From the NCBI GenBank assembly GCA_018266215.1, contig JAFEAV010000029.1:1-64000 (forward strand): a stretch of DNA of 64,000 nucleotides, given 5' to 3'. The notes below the pieces were generated by a model. The model was not told the origin of the DNA, searched no databases, and saw only the letters and a program-made list of their open reading frames with translations. Source of the DNA: Cyanobacteria bacterium SZAS LIN-3. Lineage in GTDB: Bacteria > Cyanobacteriota > Vampirovibrionia > Obscuribacterales > Obscuribacteraceae. This document shows positions 16,522-25,369 of the stretch, piece by piece. A program made the translations under genes and the position numbers. Numbering within the stretch: position 1 is the stretch's first letter; every line of letters starts with the position of its first letter.

Positions 16522-18603
16522 TTATGCCTTTTCGATCTTGATCAACTTCGGTCCGAAGCGGTCGATGCGCTCCTGATCGTCGGTCGGCAACTCGCCCAGG
16601 GGCAGGTTGCGCTTACCGTTCGAGCCATCCGGGTAGGGATGGATCTTGTCCATGCGCTCTTCCACCATCGGCTGAATCACAACCGACAGATGCCCGCGAG
16701 TCAGCTCCCAGGGCGTGGCTACGCCGGCGGACTTCATGAACATGAGCAACTCGCGTTGCAGAACCATGTTGTAGTTGGCCACCTTGACGTACTTGTCCTT
16801 GGGATCAAGACCACGGCGCAGGCGCGGGTCTTGCGTGGTGATGCCGGTCGGGCACTGGTTGGTGTGGCAACGCAGCGCCATGATGCAGCCCTCGGCCAGC
16901 AGGTTGCCGCGGGCGATGTTGACCATGTCGGCGCCCATGGCGATGGCGATGGCCACGTCGTCACCCTTGGCGATCTGGCCGGAGGCAACGAGCACGGTGT
17001 TGTCGCGCACGCCATATTCGCGCAGGATGGTGTCGACCACGGGAATGGCATGCAGGATGGGCATGCCCATGCGGTCGGCCAGTGAAACAGGCGCTGCGCC
17101 CGTACCGCCTTCGCCACCATCGACGGTGATAAAGTCGGGGGCTTCGCCGGTCTCTTTCATGTGCTTGGCGATGTCGCGAATGGCGTCTTCGTTGCCCAGC
17201 ACAATCTTGATGCCGACTGGCTTGCCGGTCTCGTCCTGCATCATCTTGAGAAACTTGAACAGAGACTCGACATCGTAAAACTCGTCCCAGGCGTTGGGCG
17301 AGTAGCAGTCTTCGCCCATGGGGATACCGCGCCACTCAGCGAGCTGGGGCGTGATCTTTTCCTTGGGCAGCTTGCCGCCCTGGCCGGGTTTGGCACCCTG
17401 AGCCAGCTTCACCTCGAAGGCCACGATCTGATCGTTGGCCGCCACCTTGCGCACCTTGTCCATGTCGATCATGGTGAAGGGTTCATCCTTCTTGTGCTGG
17501 AAGCGGCCGAGGTTGTAGATGCCGGACATCAGCTGTTCGGCGATGGCGCGGGTGACGGTCTTGCGGAAACCAAACTTGGCCGGGCCGAGCTGGCAGATGA
17601 TGCGACCACCGCCAACCAGCTTGCGCAGCGGGTCGACCGGCTTTTTCATCAGGCCGAGCGTGGCCCTTGAGAGGAACAGTTTGGCCTTGTAAGCGAAGTT
17701 CTTTTCGCCTTCGGCGGCAACGACACCTTCCAGGTGGAAGGGTGTCAGACCGCCTTCGCCGGTGGACATGTGGATGTCGGCCAGCTTGGCGCCACTGGAG
17801 AGCGCGCGTACGGCTTCCTCGGAAAGCGCACCCCAGCTCATGCCCGAGATATTGATCGGCCACGGGCAGTGGTAAGGCTTGCGCCGATTCTTGCCGATGA
17901 TCAGCGCCGGCAGGCGATTGCCCTGGCGCTCGGTATCGGGGATGGGGAACATCGACGGCAGCATGTGGATCTCTCCCACATCGCGGTAGCGGCGCTGCGT
18001 GCCGAAGCCCAGGTTGTTGTTGATGCCCTTGGCCGAACGATAGATGTAGCGACGGGTGACCCGGTTGTACGGGGTCTCTTCCGTGTCGCTCATAAACCAG
18101 TACTGGCGCAGCTCATCACCGATGAGCTCCAGGCCATAGCGGCACCATCCCAGGAGCGGGAAGTTGCGGCGGATGGCATGCTTGCTCTGGATGAAATAGT
18201 CGTGCACGGCCACCTGAGTCAGGAAGGCCAGCAGGGCGAAGATCAATCCAGCCATACCGCTTACGAAGTGCCAGCCGAGCCACCAGGACAGCATCGTCCC
18301 CGCCAGTGCCAGAGGCAGGAAGGGACTTTGCCGCTGGGTGAATTCGGCCCCGGCAATCTGAATGGGAAAGGCCAGCAGGGCTGATACCAGCGCCGCTTCC
18401 AGTCCGAAGAAGTTGAGCACGATGGTGAAGACCACTACCGTGATAGCAACGATGGCATGCCGATGCTTCGACATGTCGCGCACACCCAGGCCGGCAAAGA
18501 TGCCGACGATGGTGAATGCCAGAGCTGAGGGGGCATCGCCGATGGTGAAGCCGACCAGTCCTCCGAGCAGAGCGAGAGCAGATGTGAGAATTATCCAGAA
18601 CAT
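16522..18603 (-). CDS. Membrane-tethered FMN glutamate-synthase-domain protein
   Basis: Protein of 693 residues starting at ATG with AAGGAC upstream. Residues 1-155 contain about five transmembrane helices. The rest is the FMN-binding TIM barrel of the glutamate synthase large-subunit central domain (YerD-like): INISGMSWGALSEEAVRAL, HMSTGEGGLTPFH, ITVDGGEGGTGAAP, and MGADMVNIARGNLLAEGC followed by MALRCHTNQCPTGITTQDP, where C-x5-C cysteines could bind the iron-sulphur cluster. There is no glutaminase domain, so ammonia or another amine donor would come from elsewhere if the enzyme makes glutamate. YerD-type proteins are of uncertain physiological role. The multi-helix N-terminus is larger than the one or two helices I expect in this family. 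Confidence 0.85.
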   Translation of the reverse strand: MFWIILTSALALLGGLVGFTIGDAPSALAFTIVGIFAGLGVRDMSKHRHAIVAITVVVFTIVLNFFGLEAALVSALLAFPIQIAGAEFTQRQSPFLPLALAGTMLSWWLGWHFVSGMAGLIFALLAFLTQVAVHDYFIQSKHAIRRNFPLLGWCRYGLELIGDELRQYWFMSDTEETPYNRVTRRYIYRSAKGINNNLGFGTQRRYRDVGEIHMLPSMFPIPDTERQGNRLPALIIGKNRRKPYHCPWPINISGMSWGALSEEAVRALSSGAKLADIHMSTGEGGLTPFHLEGVVAAEGEKNFAYKAKLFLSRATLGLMKKPVDPLRKLVGGGRIICQLGPAKFGFRKTVTRAIAEQLMSGIYNLGRFQHKKDEPFTMIDMDKVRKVAANDQIVAFEVKLAQGAKPGQGGKLPKEKITPQLAEWRGIPMGEDCYSPNAWDEFYDVESLFKFLKMMQDETGKPVGIKIVLGNEDAIRDIAKHMKETGEAPDFITVDGGEGGTGAAPVSLADRMGMPILHAIPVVDTILREYGVRDNTVLVASGQIAKGDDVAIAIAMGADMVNIARGNLLAEGCIMALRCHTNQCPTGITTQDPRLRRGLDPKDKYVKVANYNMVLQRELLMFMKSAGVATPWELTRGHLSVVIQPMVEERMDKIHPYPDGSNGKRNLPLGELPTDDQERIDRFGPKLIKIEKA

Positions 18604-18656
18604 AGTAGTGTCCTTTGTTTCAGACTTTAAAAGAGATGTTGAAGTCCAAAACATCT

Positions 18657-18687
18657 GAGGCCCGAGAGCGGATTGCTCCCGGGCCTC
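18657..18687 (-). terminator. Stem-loop after the aminopeptidase gene
   Basis: Arms GAGGCCCG(a)GAGC and GCTC(c)CGGGCCTC form a strong hairpin in the 116-base gap between the aminopeptidase stop and the glutamate-synthase-domain start. The following minus-strand sequence has only a short T-run (TTTT), so termination may be partial. Confidence 0.5.
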
Positions 18688-18719
18688 GATGTTGGCGACG
18701 CTGCTTCAGGTCCTGGTTT

Positions 18720-21485
18720 TTACTGCTTCTTCTCCGGGTTCGGAGCGACGCAGCCCTGGACTTCCACAGGCATCAGATACTGAGCCAGCTTCTCGCGCTC
18801 GGCTTCGACCGCCTTGCGCAGAAGGACGTTGATGCGGAGCTGCTCCAGACCCTGGGCGAGCTGCATCTGGCCAAACTCGATCGTGTTCTTCTTGGTGAAG
18901 AAGTCCACGACGTCCGCTTCCAACTCGGGGGTGTCGAGCGACGACAGGCTATCGAAGATAGCCGGCACCGAATGCTCGGGCCACATGTCGGTGATCTTGC
19001 CCCAGTTGTCCTTGGTGGCCTTCCACGCGTCCAGCATGGCTTCCTCGTTGCCGAGCAGCGAGGCGAAGAAATAGGCGGCGTCCTGCACACGGATTTCTCC
19101 GCTCAGGGCCAGGTCCAGCGTCTCCTTGATCAGAGCCGTGTCCTTGAACGAGGTCAGAGCGTACATGAAACGGCTCTGCTCCTGGGCGGTCTTGGCACTG
19201 GTGCGCAGCGCGTTGAACTCGCTGTGCAGTGCCTTGTCGCCGTGTTCAGCCAGAACATAGACCATCTTGCCGAAGACGTTGCCGTCGACCGAAGTCGGAT
19301 CGGCCTTCCAGGCGGCGTACATCTCGCGCGCCTTGTCCACGACGGGCAGGTACTTACCGGTGGTGCCCAGGGCCCCGATGACCAGCTTGCGCAGGTCGGT
19401 GACCTTGACCGACTCACCTTCCACCGTCGTCAGGCCGACTCGGTTGAGAATCGGCACGAGCAGGTGGCGGATCCGTCCTTCGATGGCCGCCTTGACGGGG
19501 CCGTCGGTGACGGTGTGGAGGTAGTTGAGGGGAGCGATGATGCGACCCCAGACCTTCGCATCTTCCTCGTCGAGGAACTGCTCGGTGATCTTGAGGTAGT
19601 CCAGCATCGGCACCAGGCGCGCGCGGACGCAGGCCCAGGTGTCGCTGAGGAAGTTGTAGCGGTCCACCTCGGTCATCACGGTCTTCTTGTTGGCCACGAG
19701 CGCAGCCGCCAGAGGCTGGCTGTAGAGCACGCGGTAGAAGCCGGAGCCGTTGGCGTTGACCACAACCCATTCCACATCCTCGCCGATGTAGACCGTGGTG
19801 TGACGGTCACCGAAGAGGAACTTCTGCTCGACCACGCCGGAGCGGGTCTTGGCCTTGAGCGTGATCGGGATCGGCCACAGCAGCGGCGAATCCGCAGCGG
19901 TGGGGCCGTCGTTCAGGACCTTGAACTCCTTCTGCGACAGCTCGATGAAGCCGGCCATGGAGCTCTGCTTGACCGACACGACCGGATGTCCGGAGGTGAA
20001 GACCCATCCGTCCATGAGCTTGCGCACCGGCACGTCGACGCCGGTCTCGTGGCAGCCCAGTTCCAGGGCGTCCCAGAGGTCGTACGTCTCGGTGTTGCCG
20101 AGGGCGTGCGTCTTCAGGTAGCGCTGCGAACCGCGACGGAACGCCTCGTCACCGATGTACTGCTCGAGCATGCGCAGCACCGAGCAGCCCTTCTGGTAGG
20201 AAATCAGGTCGAAGATTTCGTCGATCTGCAGCGGGTTTTCCACCGCCACTTCGATCGCATGCGTGCTCTTCAGCTGATCCAGGCCGAAAGCGTCGACACG
20301 CTCGGCGGCGAAGGCGTCCCAGGTGTGCCACTCGGGCTTCCACCAGTCGACGACCTTGTTCTCCATGTAGGTGGCGAAACTCTCGTTCAGCCACAGACCA
20401 TTCCACCAGCGCATGGTGGCATAGTCGCCGAACCACATGTGAGCCAGCTCGTGAGCCACGACGTGCGCGACCCGCTCGAGCTCGCTCTGGCTGGCGGTCT
20501 TCTCGTTCGCGAGCAAATCGGTCTCGCGATAGATGATGCAGCCGAGGTTCTCCATGGCGCCGGCGGCGAAGTCCGGCACGGCAACGAAGTCGATCTTGTC
20601 GCCGCCATGGTAGGGGATGCCGAAGTAGTCTTCGTACTTGGCCAGGGAGAAGGCAGCGATGCCCTTGGCGAAGTTGAGCTGGTCGCTCTTGCCCGGGGTG
20701 GACCAGAAGCGCAGCTCCTTGCCGTTCACCTTGACCGACCCGCCGCACTCCAGCTCACCGGCCATGAAGGCCAGGAAGTAGGTGGACATGACCGGCGTGG
20801 TGTGGAACTCGACTCGCTTGAGCAGCGGAGTCTCGGCCTCGCTCTCGCCGTCGGTGTGCAGACCGTGGGCGGTCGGCACGCTCATCGTCGAGACGCTCTC
20901 TTCGCGCATGGCGGAGAGGGCCTGATAGTCGTGCGGGATGTTCATGATCACCTTGAAGGTGGCCTTGAACTCCGGCTCGTCGAAGCAGGGGAAGGCGCGG
21001 CGCGCGTCGCAGGCTTCGAACTGCGTGGTGGCAATCACGTGCTCCTTGCCGTTCTCGTCCTTCCAGATCGAGCGGTAGAAGCCCTTGAGCTCATCGTTCA
21101 GGACGCCTTCGAAGGCCATCTTGATGCGCCACTTGCCGCGGCCGATGACGCCGGACACCTTGATGTCGGCGCGCTGCAGCTTCTCGTCCAGGCTGACGGC
21201 GCCGGTGAAGCTGGTGGAGGACGAGGCGTCCACGACCGTGACTTCGCCCAGGGTCAGCTGGTGAGCGTTGATGAGAATGTTGGAGACCGGTTCGACCACG
21301 TCCACGTCGATGGCGACGTTGCCGCGGAAGGTCAATGCCTGAAAGTCAGGAGTGAGCTCGATCTCGTAGTGGGACGGGACGACAGTCTTGGGAAGACGGA
21401 AGTCGCTGCCGAGAAACAGGGTCTGGGCGCTGGCGCCGGTGCCCTGCTTGCGGTGAGACAGGTTACAGTGCTTCATTCTGCACAT
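18720..21485 (-). CDS. M1-family zinc aminopeptidase (copy 2)
   Basis: Protein of 921 residues that removes N-terminal amino acids from peptides. Start chosen at the ATG with GGAG six bases upstream; both copies then begin MCR. The gluzincin site is intact: HELAH (H345, E346, H349) with the third ligand E368 in NESFATYMENK, and the exopeptidase motif GAMENLG upstream. A C-terminal ERAP1-like helical domain of about 400 residues completes the usual domain order. No signal peptide, so probably cytosolic, acting in peptide turnover. It lies 140 bases downstream of a paralogue with the same architecture, a tandem duplication now clearly diverged. Third-position GC is extreme, and this creates a huge meaningless open frame on the other strand. 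Confidence 0.93.
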   Translation of the reverse strand: MCRMKHCNLSHRKQGTGASAQTLFLGSDFRLPKTVVPSHYEIELTPDFQALTFRGNVAIDVDVVEPVSNILINAHQLTLGEVTVVDASSSTSFTGAVSLDEKLQRADIKVSGVIGRGKWRIKMAFEGVLNDELKGFYRSIWKDENGKEHVIATTQFEACDARRAFPCFDEPEFKATFKVIMNIPHDYQALSAMREESVSTMSVPTAHGLHTDGESEAETPLLKRVEFHTTPVMSTYFLAFMAGELECGGSVKVNGKELRFWSTPGKSDQLNFAKGIAAFSLAKYEDYFGIPYHGGDKIDFVAVPDFAAGAMENLGCIIYRETDLLANEKTASQSELERVAHVVAHELAHMWFGDYATMRWWNGLWLNESFATYMENKVVDWWKPEWHTWDAFAAERVDAFGLDQLKSTHAIEVAVENPLQIDEIFDLISYQKGCSVLRMLEQYIGDEAFRRGSQRYLKTHALGNTETYDLWDALELGCHETGVDVPVRKLMDGWVFTSGHPVVSVKQSSMAGFIELSQKEFKVLNDGPTAADSPLLWPIPITLKAKTRSGVVEQKFLFGDRHTTVYIGEDVEWVVVNANGSGFYRVLYSQPLAAALVANKKTVMTEVDRYNFLSDTWACVRARLVPMLDYLKITEQFLDEEDAKVWGRIIAPLNYLHTVTDGPVKAAIEGRIRHLLVPILNRVGLTTVEGESVKVTDLRKLVIGALGTTGKYLPVVDKAREMYAAWKADPTSVDGNVFGKMVYVLAEHGDKALHSEFNALRTSAKTAQEQSRFMYALTSFKDTALIKETLDLALSGEIRVQDAAYFFASLLGNEEAMLDAWKATKDNWGKITDMWPEHSVPAIFDSLSSLDTPELEADVVDFFTKKNTIEFGQMQLAQGLEQLRINVLLRKAVEAEREKLAQYLMPVEVQGCVAPNPEKKQ

Positions 21486-21561
21486 GGTGTACTCCAATGG
21501 TTATAGGCGAGTTCATTATGAACAGGCCTGGTTAACGGTTAGTCATCGCCGGTTGACTTAA

Positions 21562-21592
21562 AAGGGGGCCAGGTTGGAACCCTGACCCCCTT
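21562..21592 (-). terminator. Stem-loop between the tandem aminopeptidases
   Basis: AAGGGGG and CCCCCTT arms with an inner CAGG/CCTG pairing, followed on the minus strand by TTTTAAG. It lies 34 bases after the stop of the first aminopeptidase gene and could end or attenuate its transcript before the second copy. Confidence 0.55.
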
Positions 21593-21625
21593 CGAAGCAC
21601 TATCCGACGAGAACGGTTGACTGAG

Positions 21626-24307
21626 TTACTTCTTGTCGCTGCCGGGTGCGCCCGCCGCTACCGGAACCGCAGCGGGTGCCACGGCCTTGAGCAGGTGAGC
21701 TTGCAGACGGCCGGTCTCACGCTCGCGCATGGCCACGTTGATACGCAGCTGCTCGAGAGCCTGAGCCGTTGCCATTTCGCCGGCCTTGACCGGATTCTTG
21801 GCGAAGAAATCCTTCACTTCCGCTTCCAGCTCGGGGGTGTCCAGACCGGTGACGGCACCGACCATACGCACCACACCGTTTTCCGGATAGCGCGCCACCA
21901 TGGTCTGCCAGTTGTCCTTGAGGAACTTCCAGGCATTGGCGGCGGCCACCTCGTTCATGAGAACGGTGGCGAAGAGAGACGGAGCGTCCTGGGTGCGCAC
22001 ATCGTCGGTGAGGCACTTGGCGATGGTCGAGTCCAGGAGCTTCTCGTCGCGGAAGCGGGCCAGGGCAAAGAGGAAGCGTTGCACTTCCTGCGGGCTGGTC
22101 GCCGTGCGCGAGATGTTGTGGAACTCGTCGTAGCGGCTCTGGTCACCCTTGTAGGCAAGGATGCTGACGATGGCCGGCACGATGTTGGCGTCGACCGACT
22201 GCTTGTCGGCCTTCCAGCTGTTGAACAGCTCGACTGCCTTGGCCTGGACGGCGGCGTCCTCACCGATGGTGCCGAGCGTACCCATGAGGGTGCCGCGCAG
22301 CTGGCGAGTGTGCACCGATTCGCCTTCGGCCGGGGAGAAGGTCAGACGGTTGAGCGTGGGCGAAACCAGGTCGCGCACGATCTGCTGCAGGTTGGAGCGA
22401 TACGGATTGCCCGTCTCGTCCTTGACCAGGCTGTGCAGCGTGGAGAGCGAGCCGAGCAGGATGGCCCAGACGTTCGGGTCTTCCTCGCTGGCGAAGAGCT
22501 TCACCATCTCGAGGTAGTCGGTGGTCGGGATCAGGCCGGCCTTGACGCAGGCCCAGGAATCATTGACCAGGTTGAAGCGCTCGATGGCCGAGAGATTCTC
22601 CTGCACCTTGGCCGCCAGCTTCGCAGCCAGAGCCTTGTCGTAGGAGACGCGGTAGAAGCCCGAGCCGCCGGAGTTGACCACGACCCAGTCGTAATCTTCG
22701 CCGACATAAACGGTCTGCTCCGCCTCTTCCAGGAGGAACTTCTTCTCGCTCACGCCATCCTTGCCCTTGACGCGCATCGTGATGGGCACAGGCCAGAGGG
22801 TGGTAGCGCCGTCCGGGAGGAACTTGAACGGACGCTGCGAGAGCTTGACGAAGCCCGCCATGTCGGACGTGGCCACTTCCACCACCGGATGGCCGGCGGT
22901 GAAGACCCAGGCGTCCATGATCTTGCGCACCGGGATCGGATGCACCGGATCAGCCTGCTTGCAGGCCTCTTCCAGGGCGTCCCACAGGTCGTGGGTTTCG
23001 GTGTTGCCGTAGCTGTGCTTCTTGAGGTAAGCGGAGATGCCGCGGCGGAAGTTTTCCGCACCGATGAACTGGTGCAGCTGATAGAGAACGCTGCAGCCCT
23101 TCTCGTAGGAGATGACGTCGAAGAGCTCCTGGGCGTCGTCCGGGTGGTTGACCGGGCTTTCGATCGGGTGAGTGCTGCGCAGGGCGTCGACGCGCGAAGC
23201 GGCGGCGCGGGACAGGCCGAACTCATCCCAGATGTGCCACTCGGGCTTCCAGTGGCTGAGGCAGAGGTTTTCCATGAAGGTGGCGAAACTCTCGTTCAAC
23301 CACAGGCCGTTCCACCAGGACATGGTGACCAGGTCACCGAACCACATGTGAGCCAGCTCGTGGAGCACGACCACGGCGACCCGGTTGCGCTCGGCATGGG
23401 TGGCGGTCTTCTCGTCCAGGAGGAGCGAGGTCTCGCGGTAGGTGATCAGGCCCAGGTTCTCCATGGCGCCCGAAGCGAAGTCGGGGATGGCGATGTGGTC
23501 GATCTTCTTGCCGCCCGGGTAGGGGATCTCGAAGTACTTCTCGTAGTGGTCGGTGGCGTAGGCGGCGGCGGCGAGCGGGAAGCTCATCATGTGCTCACGA
23601 CCGGGCACAGCCCAGATGCGCACTTCGATACCGTTGACCAGGACCGGCTGCGAGGAGACGAACTCGCCGATGCAGAAGCAGACGAGGTACGTCGACATCT
23701 TCATGGTGCGTTCGTAGGTGACGCGCTTCTTGCCGCCGTCCACCGGAGTGGTCGAGGTGATGGCGCCGTTGGAAAGTGCGGTGAGCTCGGCGGGCACGAT
23801 CAACGTGACGTCGAAGGTGGCCTTGAACTCGGGTTCGTCGAAGCAGGGGAAAGCCCGACGAGCGTCGGTCGATTCGAACTGCGTCGTGGCGATGGTGTGC
23901 TTCTTGCCCTGGGCGTCGGTCCAGATGGAGCGGTAGAAGCCCTTGAGCTTGTCGTTGAGAATGCCGGTGAAGGTGCAGTGGAGGACCCACTTGCCCGCAC
24001 CCAACTTGCCCTGGAAGGAGATGGTGGCGATTTCGGTGTCGTGGTCGATGGAGACGACGCCGTTGTGGCGGGTCTCACCGGCGTTGACGGCGTAGAATTC
24101 GCTGATCTCGAGTTCCTTGGCGTTGATCTTGACCTCGGCGGCCGGCGAGAGAACATCCACTTCGATGGCAACGGTGCCGCTGAAAGTGAACTTCTCCAGG
24201 TCGGGGGTCAGTTCGATAACGTAATTGGTCGGGACGATGTTCTTCGGAAGGCGGAAAGCCTTTTCCACCGATGAAGAACCATCCGATTCATGATGTTTTC
24301 TGCACAT
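21626..24307 (-). CDS. M1-family zinc aminopeptidase (copy 1)
   Basis: Protein of 893 residues, paralogous to the gene downstream. The start ATG follows AAGGAG at ten bases. Catalytic signature HELAHMWFGDLVTMSWWNGL with H316, E317, H320 and the third ligand E339, preceded by GAMENLGLITYRETSLL, which forms the N-terminus-anchoring exopeptidase site. The C-terminal part is an ERAP1-like helical domain. No signal peptide. The short divergent leader after MCR (residues 4-15) differs from copy 2 while the body aligns throughout. Role: final steps of intracellular protein degradation or use of imported peptides. Two adjacent copies suggest different side-chain specificities. Confidence 0.93.
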   Translation of the reverse strand: MCRKHHESDGSSSVEKAFRLPKNIVPTNYVIELTPDLEKFTFSGTVAIEVDVLSPAAEVKINAKELEISEFYAVNAGETRHNGVVSIDHDTEIATISFQGKLGAGKWVLHCTFTGILNDKLKGFYRSIWTDAQGKKHTIATTQFESTDARRAFPCFDEPEFKATFDVTLIVPAELTALSNGAITSTTPVDGGKKRVTYERTMKMSTYLVCFCIGEFVSSQPVLVNGIEVRIWAVPGREHMMSFPLAAAAYATDHYEKYFEIPYPGGKKIDHIAIPDFASGAMENLGLITYRETSLLLDEKTATHAERNRVAVVVLHELAHMWFGDLVTMSWWNGLWLNESFATFMENLCLSHWKPEWHIWDEFGLSRAAASRVDALRSTHPIESPVNHPDDAQELFDVISYEKGCSVLYQLHQFIGAENFRRGISAYLKKHSYGNTETHDLWDALEEACKQADPVHPIPVRKIMDAWVFTAGHPVVEVATSDMAGFVKLSQRPFKFLPDGATTLWPVPITMRVKGKDGVSEKKFLLEEAEQTVYVGEDYDWVVVNSGGSGFYRVSYDKALAAKLAAKVQENLSAIERFNLVNDSWACVKAGLIPTTDYLEMVKLFASEEDPNVWAILLGSLSTLHSLVKDETGNPYRSNLQQIVRDLVSPTLNRLTFSPAEGESVHTRQLRGTLMGTLGTIGEDAAVQAKAVELFNSWKADKQSVDANIVPAIVSILAYKGDQSRYDEFHNISRTATSPQEVQRFLFALARFRDEKLLDSTIAKCLTDDVRTQDAPSLFATVLMNEVAAANAWKFLKDNWQTMVARYPENGVVRMVGAVTGLDTPELEAEVKDFFAKNPVKAGEMATAQALEQLRINVAMRERETGRLQAHLLKAVAPAAVPVAAGAPGSDKK

Positions 24308-25049
24308 AGTTCAGATACTCCTTGGCGCGAAGGCCGTGGTTAAGAGCCAGGCTGCGGAAGGCAGCGCAAGCCGTTCAAGCCCGCAGCTGCGAAAGCTACG
24401 GACGGTCAAAGTCGACCTGAGGGCCACAAGCGTCCATCTCACTCGATCTCACCGACAGTATTTTGTCAGAAAATTAGCTCCCTGTAATAAGAGTGCTTCT
24501 TCCTGACATTTGAATGTCGATCAGGGGAGTGGGAATGGTGCGCGCTGTGGTGCTTTTAGTCGGCTTATAACTTTGAGAAAGAAAGGGAAAGTAGAACCTG
24601 AGACTAGCTACGGTGAGCGCGGGTAATCAAGTAATAGTGAGAGCTTGATATACAATCTGAGTGCATTTTTATACCTCTCTTGAATACCTGTCCGGGATTG
24701 TTTAACTACGCCCGGGCCTGCGTGCGCTCGCAGAGGTTCCATGCGTGTGTGCAGGTGAGTTACTTAAATACAGGAAATAGATCTGCAAAGCCCTGGCGGT
24801 GAGCCGATTTTCAGCGCTCCTGCTTTCGTCTCTGCTATGCGGTTGTCATGATACCTTTGGTGGCGCTAGGTTGTTTTCAAGTGGTGACGCGACCCTGGCT
24901 AATTGATCCCGCTTGACTACCCGCTTCTATTTGTTGGGTCTAATTCTGGCCCTGCAACCGCTGATTTTTGGGGTAGCTAAAAAGCAGAAATTTGACCTTT
25001 TGCCGGAGGTGAAAAATGGCCCGAAATCGAGGTCACGCAAGCTTTGTCA

Positions 25050-25079
25050 TTGGTGCCCCTTGGCAGCCAGATCTATAAT
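25050..25079 (+). promoter_or_regulatory. Candidate sigma-70-type promoter for the M4 peptidase gene
   Basis: TTGGTG and a perfect TATAAT separated by 18 bases, in an AT-rich stretch, pointing at the M4 gene. It would give a leader of roughly 285 bases that contains the hairpins at 25204-25246 and 25337-25356. Confidence 0.35.
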
Positions 25080-25203
25080 ATATTTCACTCAGATATATCT
25101 ATCTTGAATTCCCTTGTGGCTCTTCACTAGTCTCAAAGAGCACTAGTTACTTCTCCCAAAACACAAGAAACACCCTCTCAAAGACCAAGCACCACAGATA
25201 AAT

Positions 25204-25246
25204 CCGGTTTGATACCACGCGCGGTGCGCGTGTGCCTTTCAAACGG
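25204..25246 (+). promoter_or_regulatory. Leader hairpin (CACGCGC-GGT-GCGCGTG within GTTTGA/TCAAAC)
   Basis: Inner stem of seven perfect pairs with a three-base loop, nested inside a second stem GTTTGA (25207-25212) and TCAAAC (25239-25244). It stands about 125 bases before the M4 start and has no T-tract, so it is more likely a leader structure than a terminator. Confidence 0.4.
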
Positions 25247-25336
25247 TCTTCGGTACTGAGGCCTCAAGAAGGTGATTTTGTGCTGGGTTTAGCGACTGCT
25301 GCGCATTTTCTTCTCAACCCCCAAAACACTTAATAC

Positions 25337-25356
25337 CTCTCGTATTTGAACGAGAG
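25337..25356 (+). promoter_or_regulatory. Hairpin next to the M4 ribosome-binding site
   Basis: CTCTCG and CGAGAG pair around an eight-base loop. The 3' arm ends immediately before AAAGGAAA, the ribosome-binding site of the M4 gene, so folding could stabilise the mRNA or tune initiation. Confidence 0.4.
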
Positions 25357-25369
25357 AAAGGAAACTCAA

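Larger units (their letters stand above)
24308..25369. other. Long intergenic region with leader of the M4 peptidase gene
   Basis: About 1.06 kb between divergent peptidase genes, clearly poorer in GC than either. I see no convincing gene. It holds a candidate plus-strand promoter, and two hairpins in the last 170 bases (described separately). The length suggests regulatory complexity or decayed sequence. Confidence 0.5.

Noticed and set aside
18615..21506. Open frame of 963 codons on the plus strand opposite the second M1 aminopeptidase gene
   Set aside because: It mirrors a verified M1 enzyme with intact active site. Its length is a by-product of the very GC-rich third positions, and its composition (Val/Leu/Gly/Asp/His rich) is typical of antisense shadows.
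21617..24274. Open frame of 885 codons opposite the first M1 aminopeptidase gene
   Set aside because: Same reason: shadow of a gene with clear motifs and ribosome site on the minus strand.
24913..25107. 64-codon plus-strand frame in the long intergenic region
   Set aside because: No ribosome site, crosses the candidate promoter and ends in low-quality sequence.
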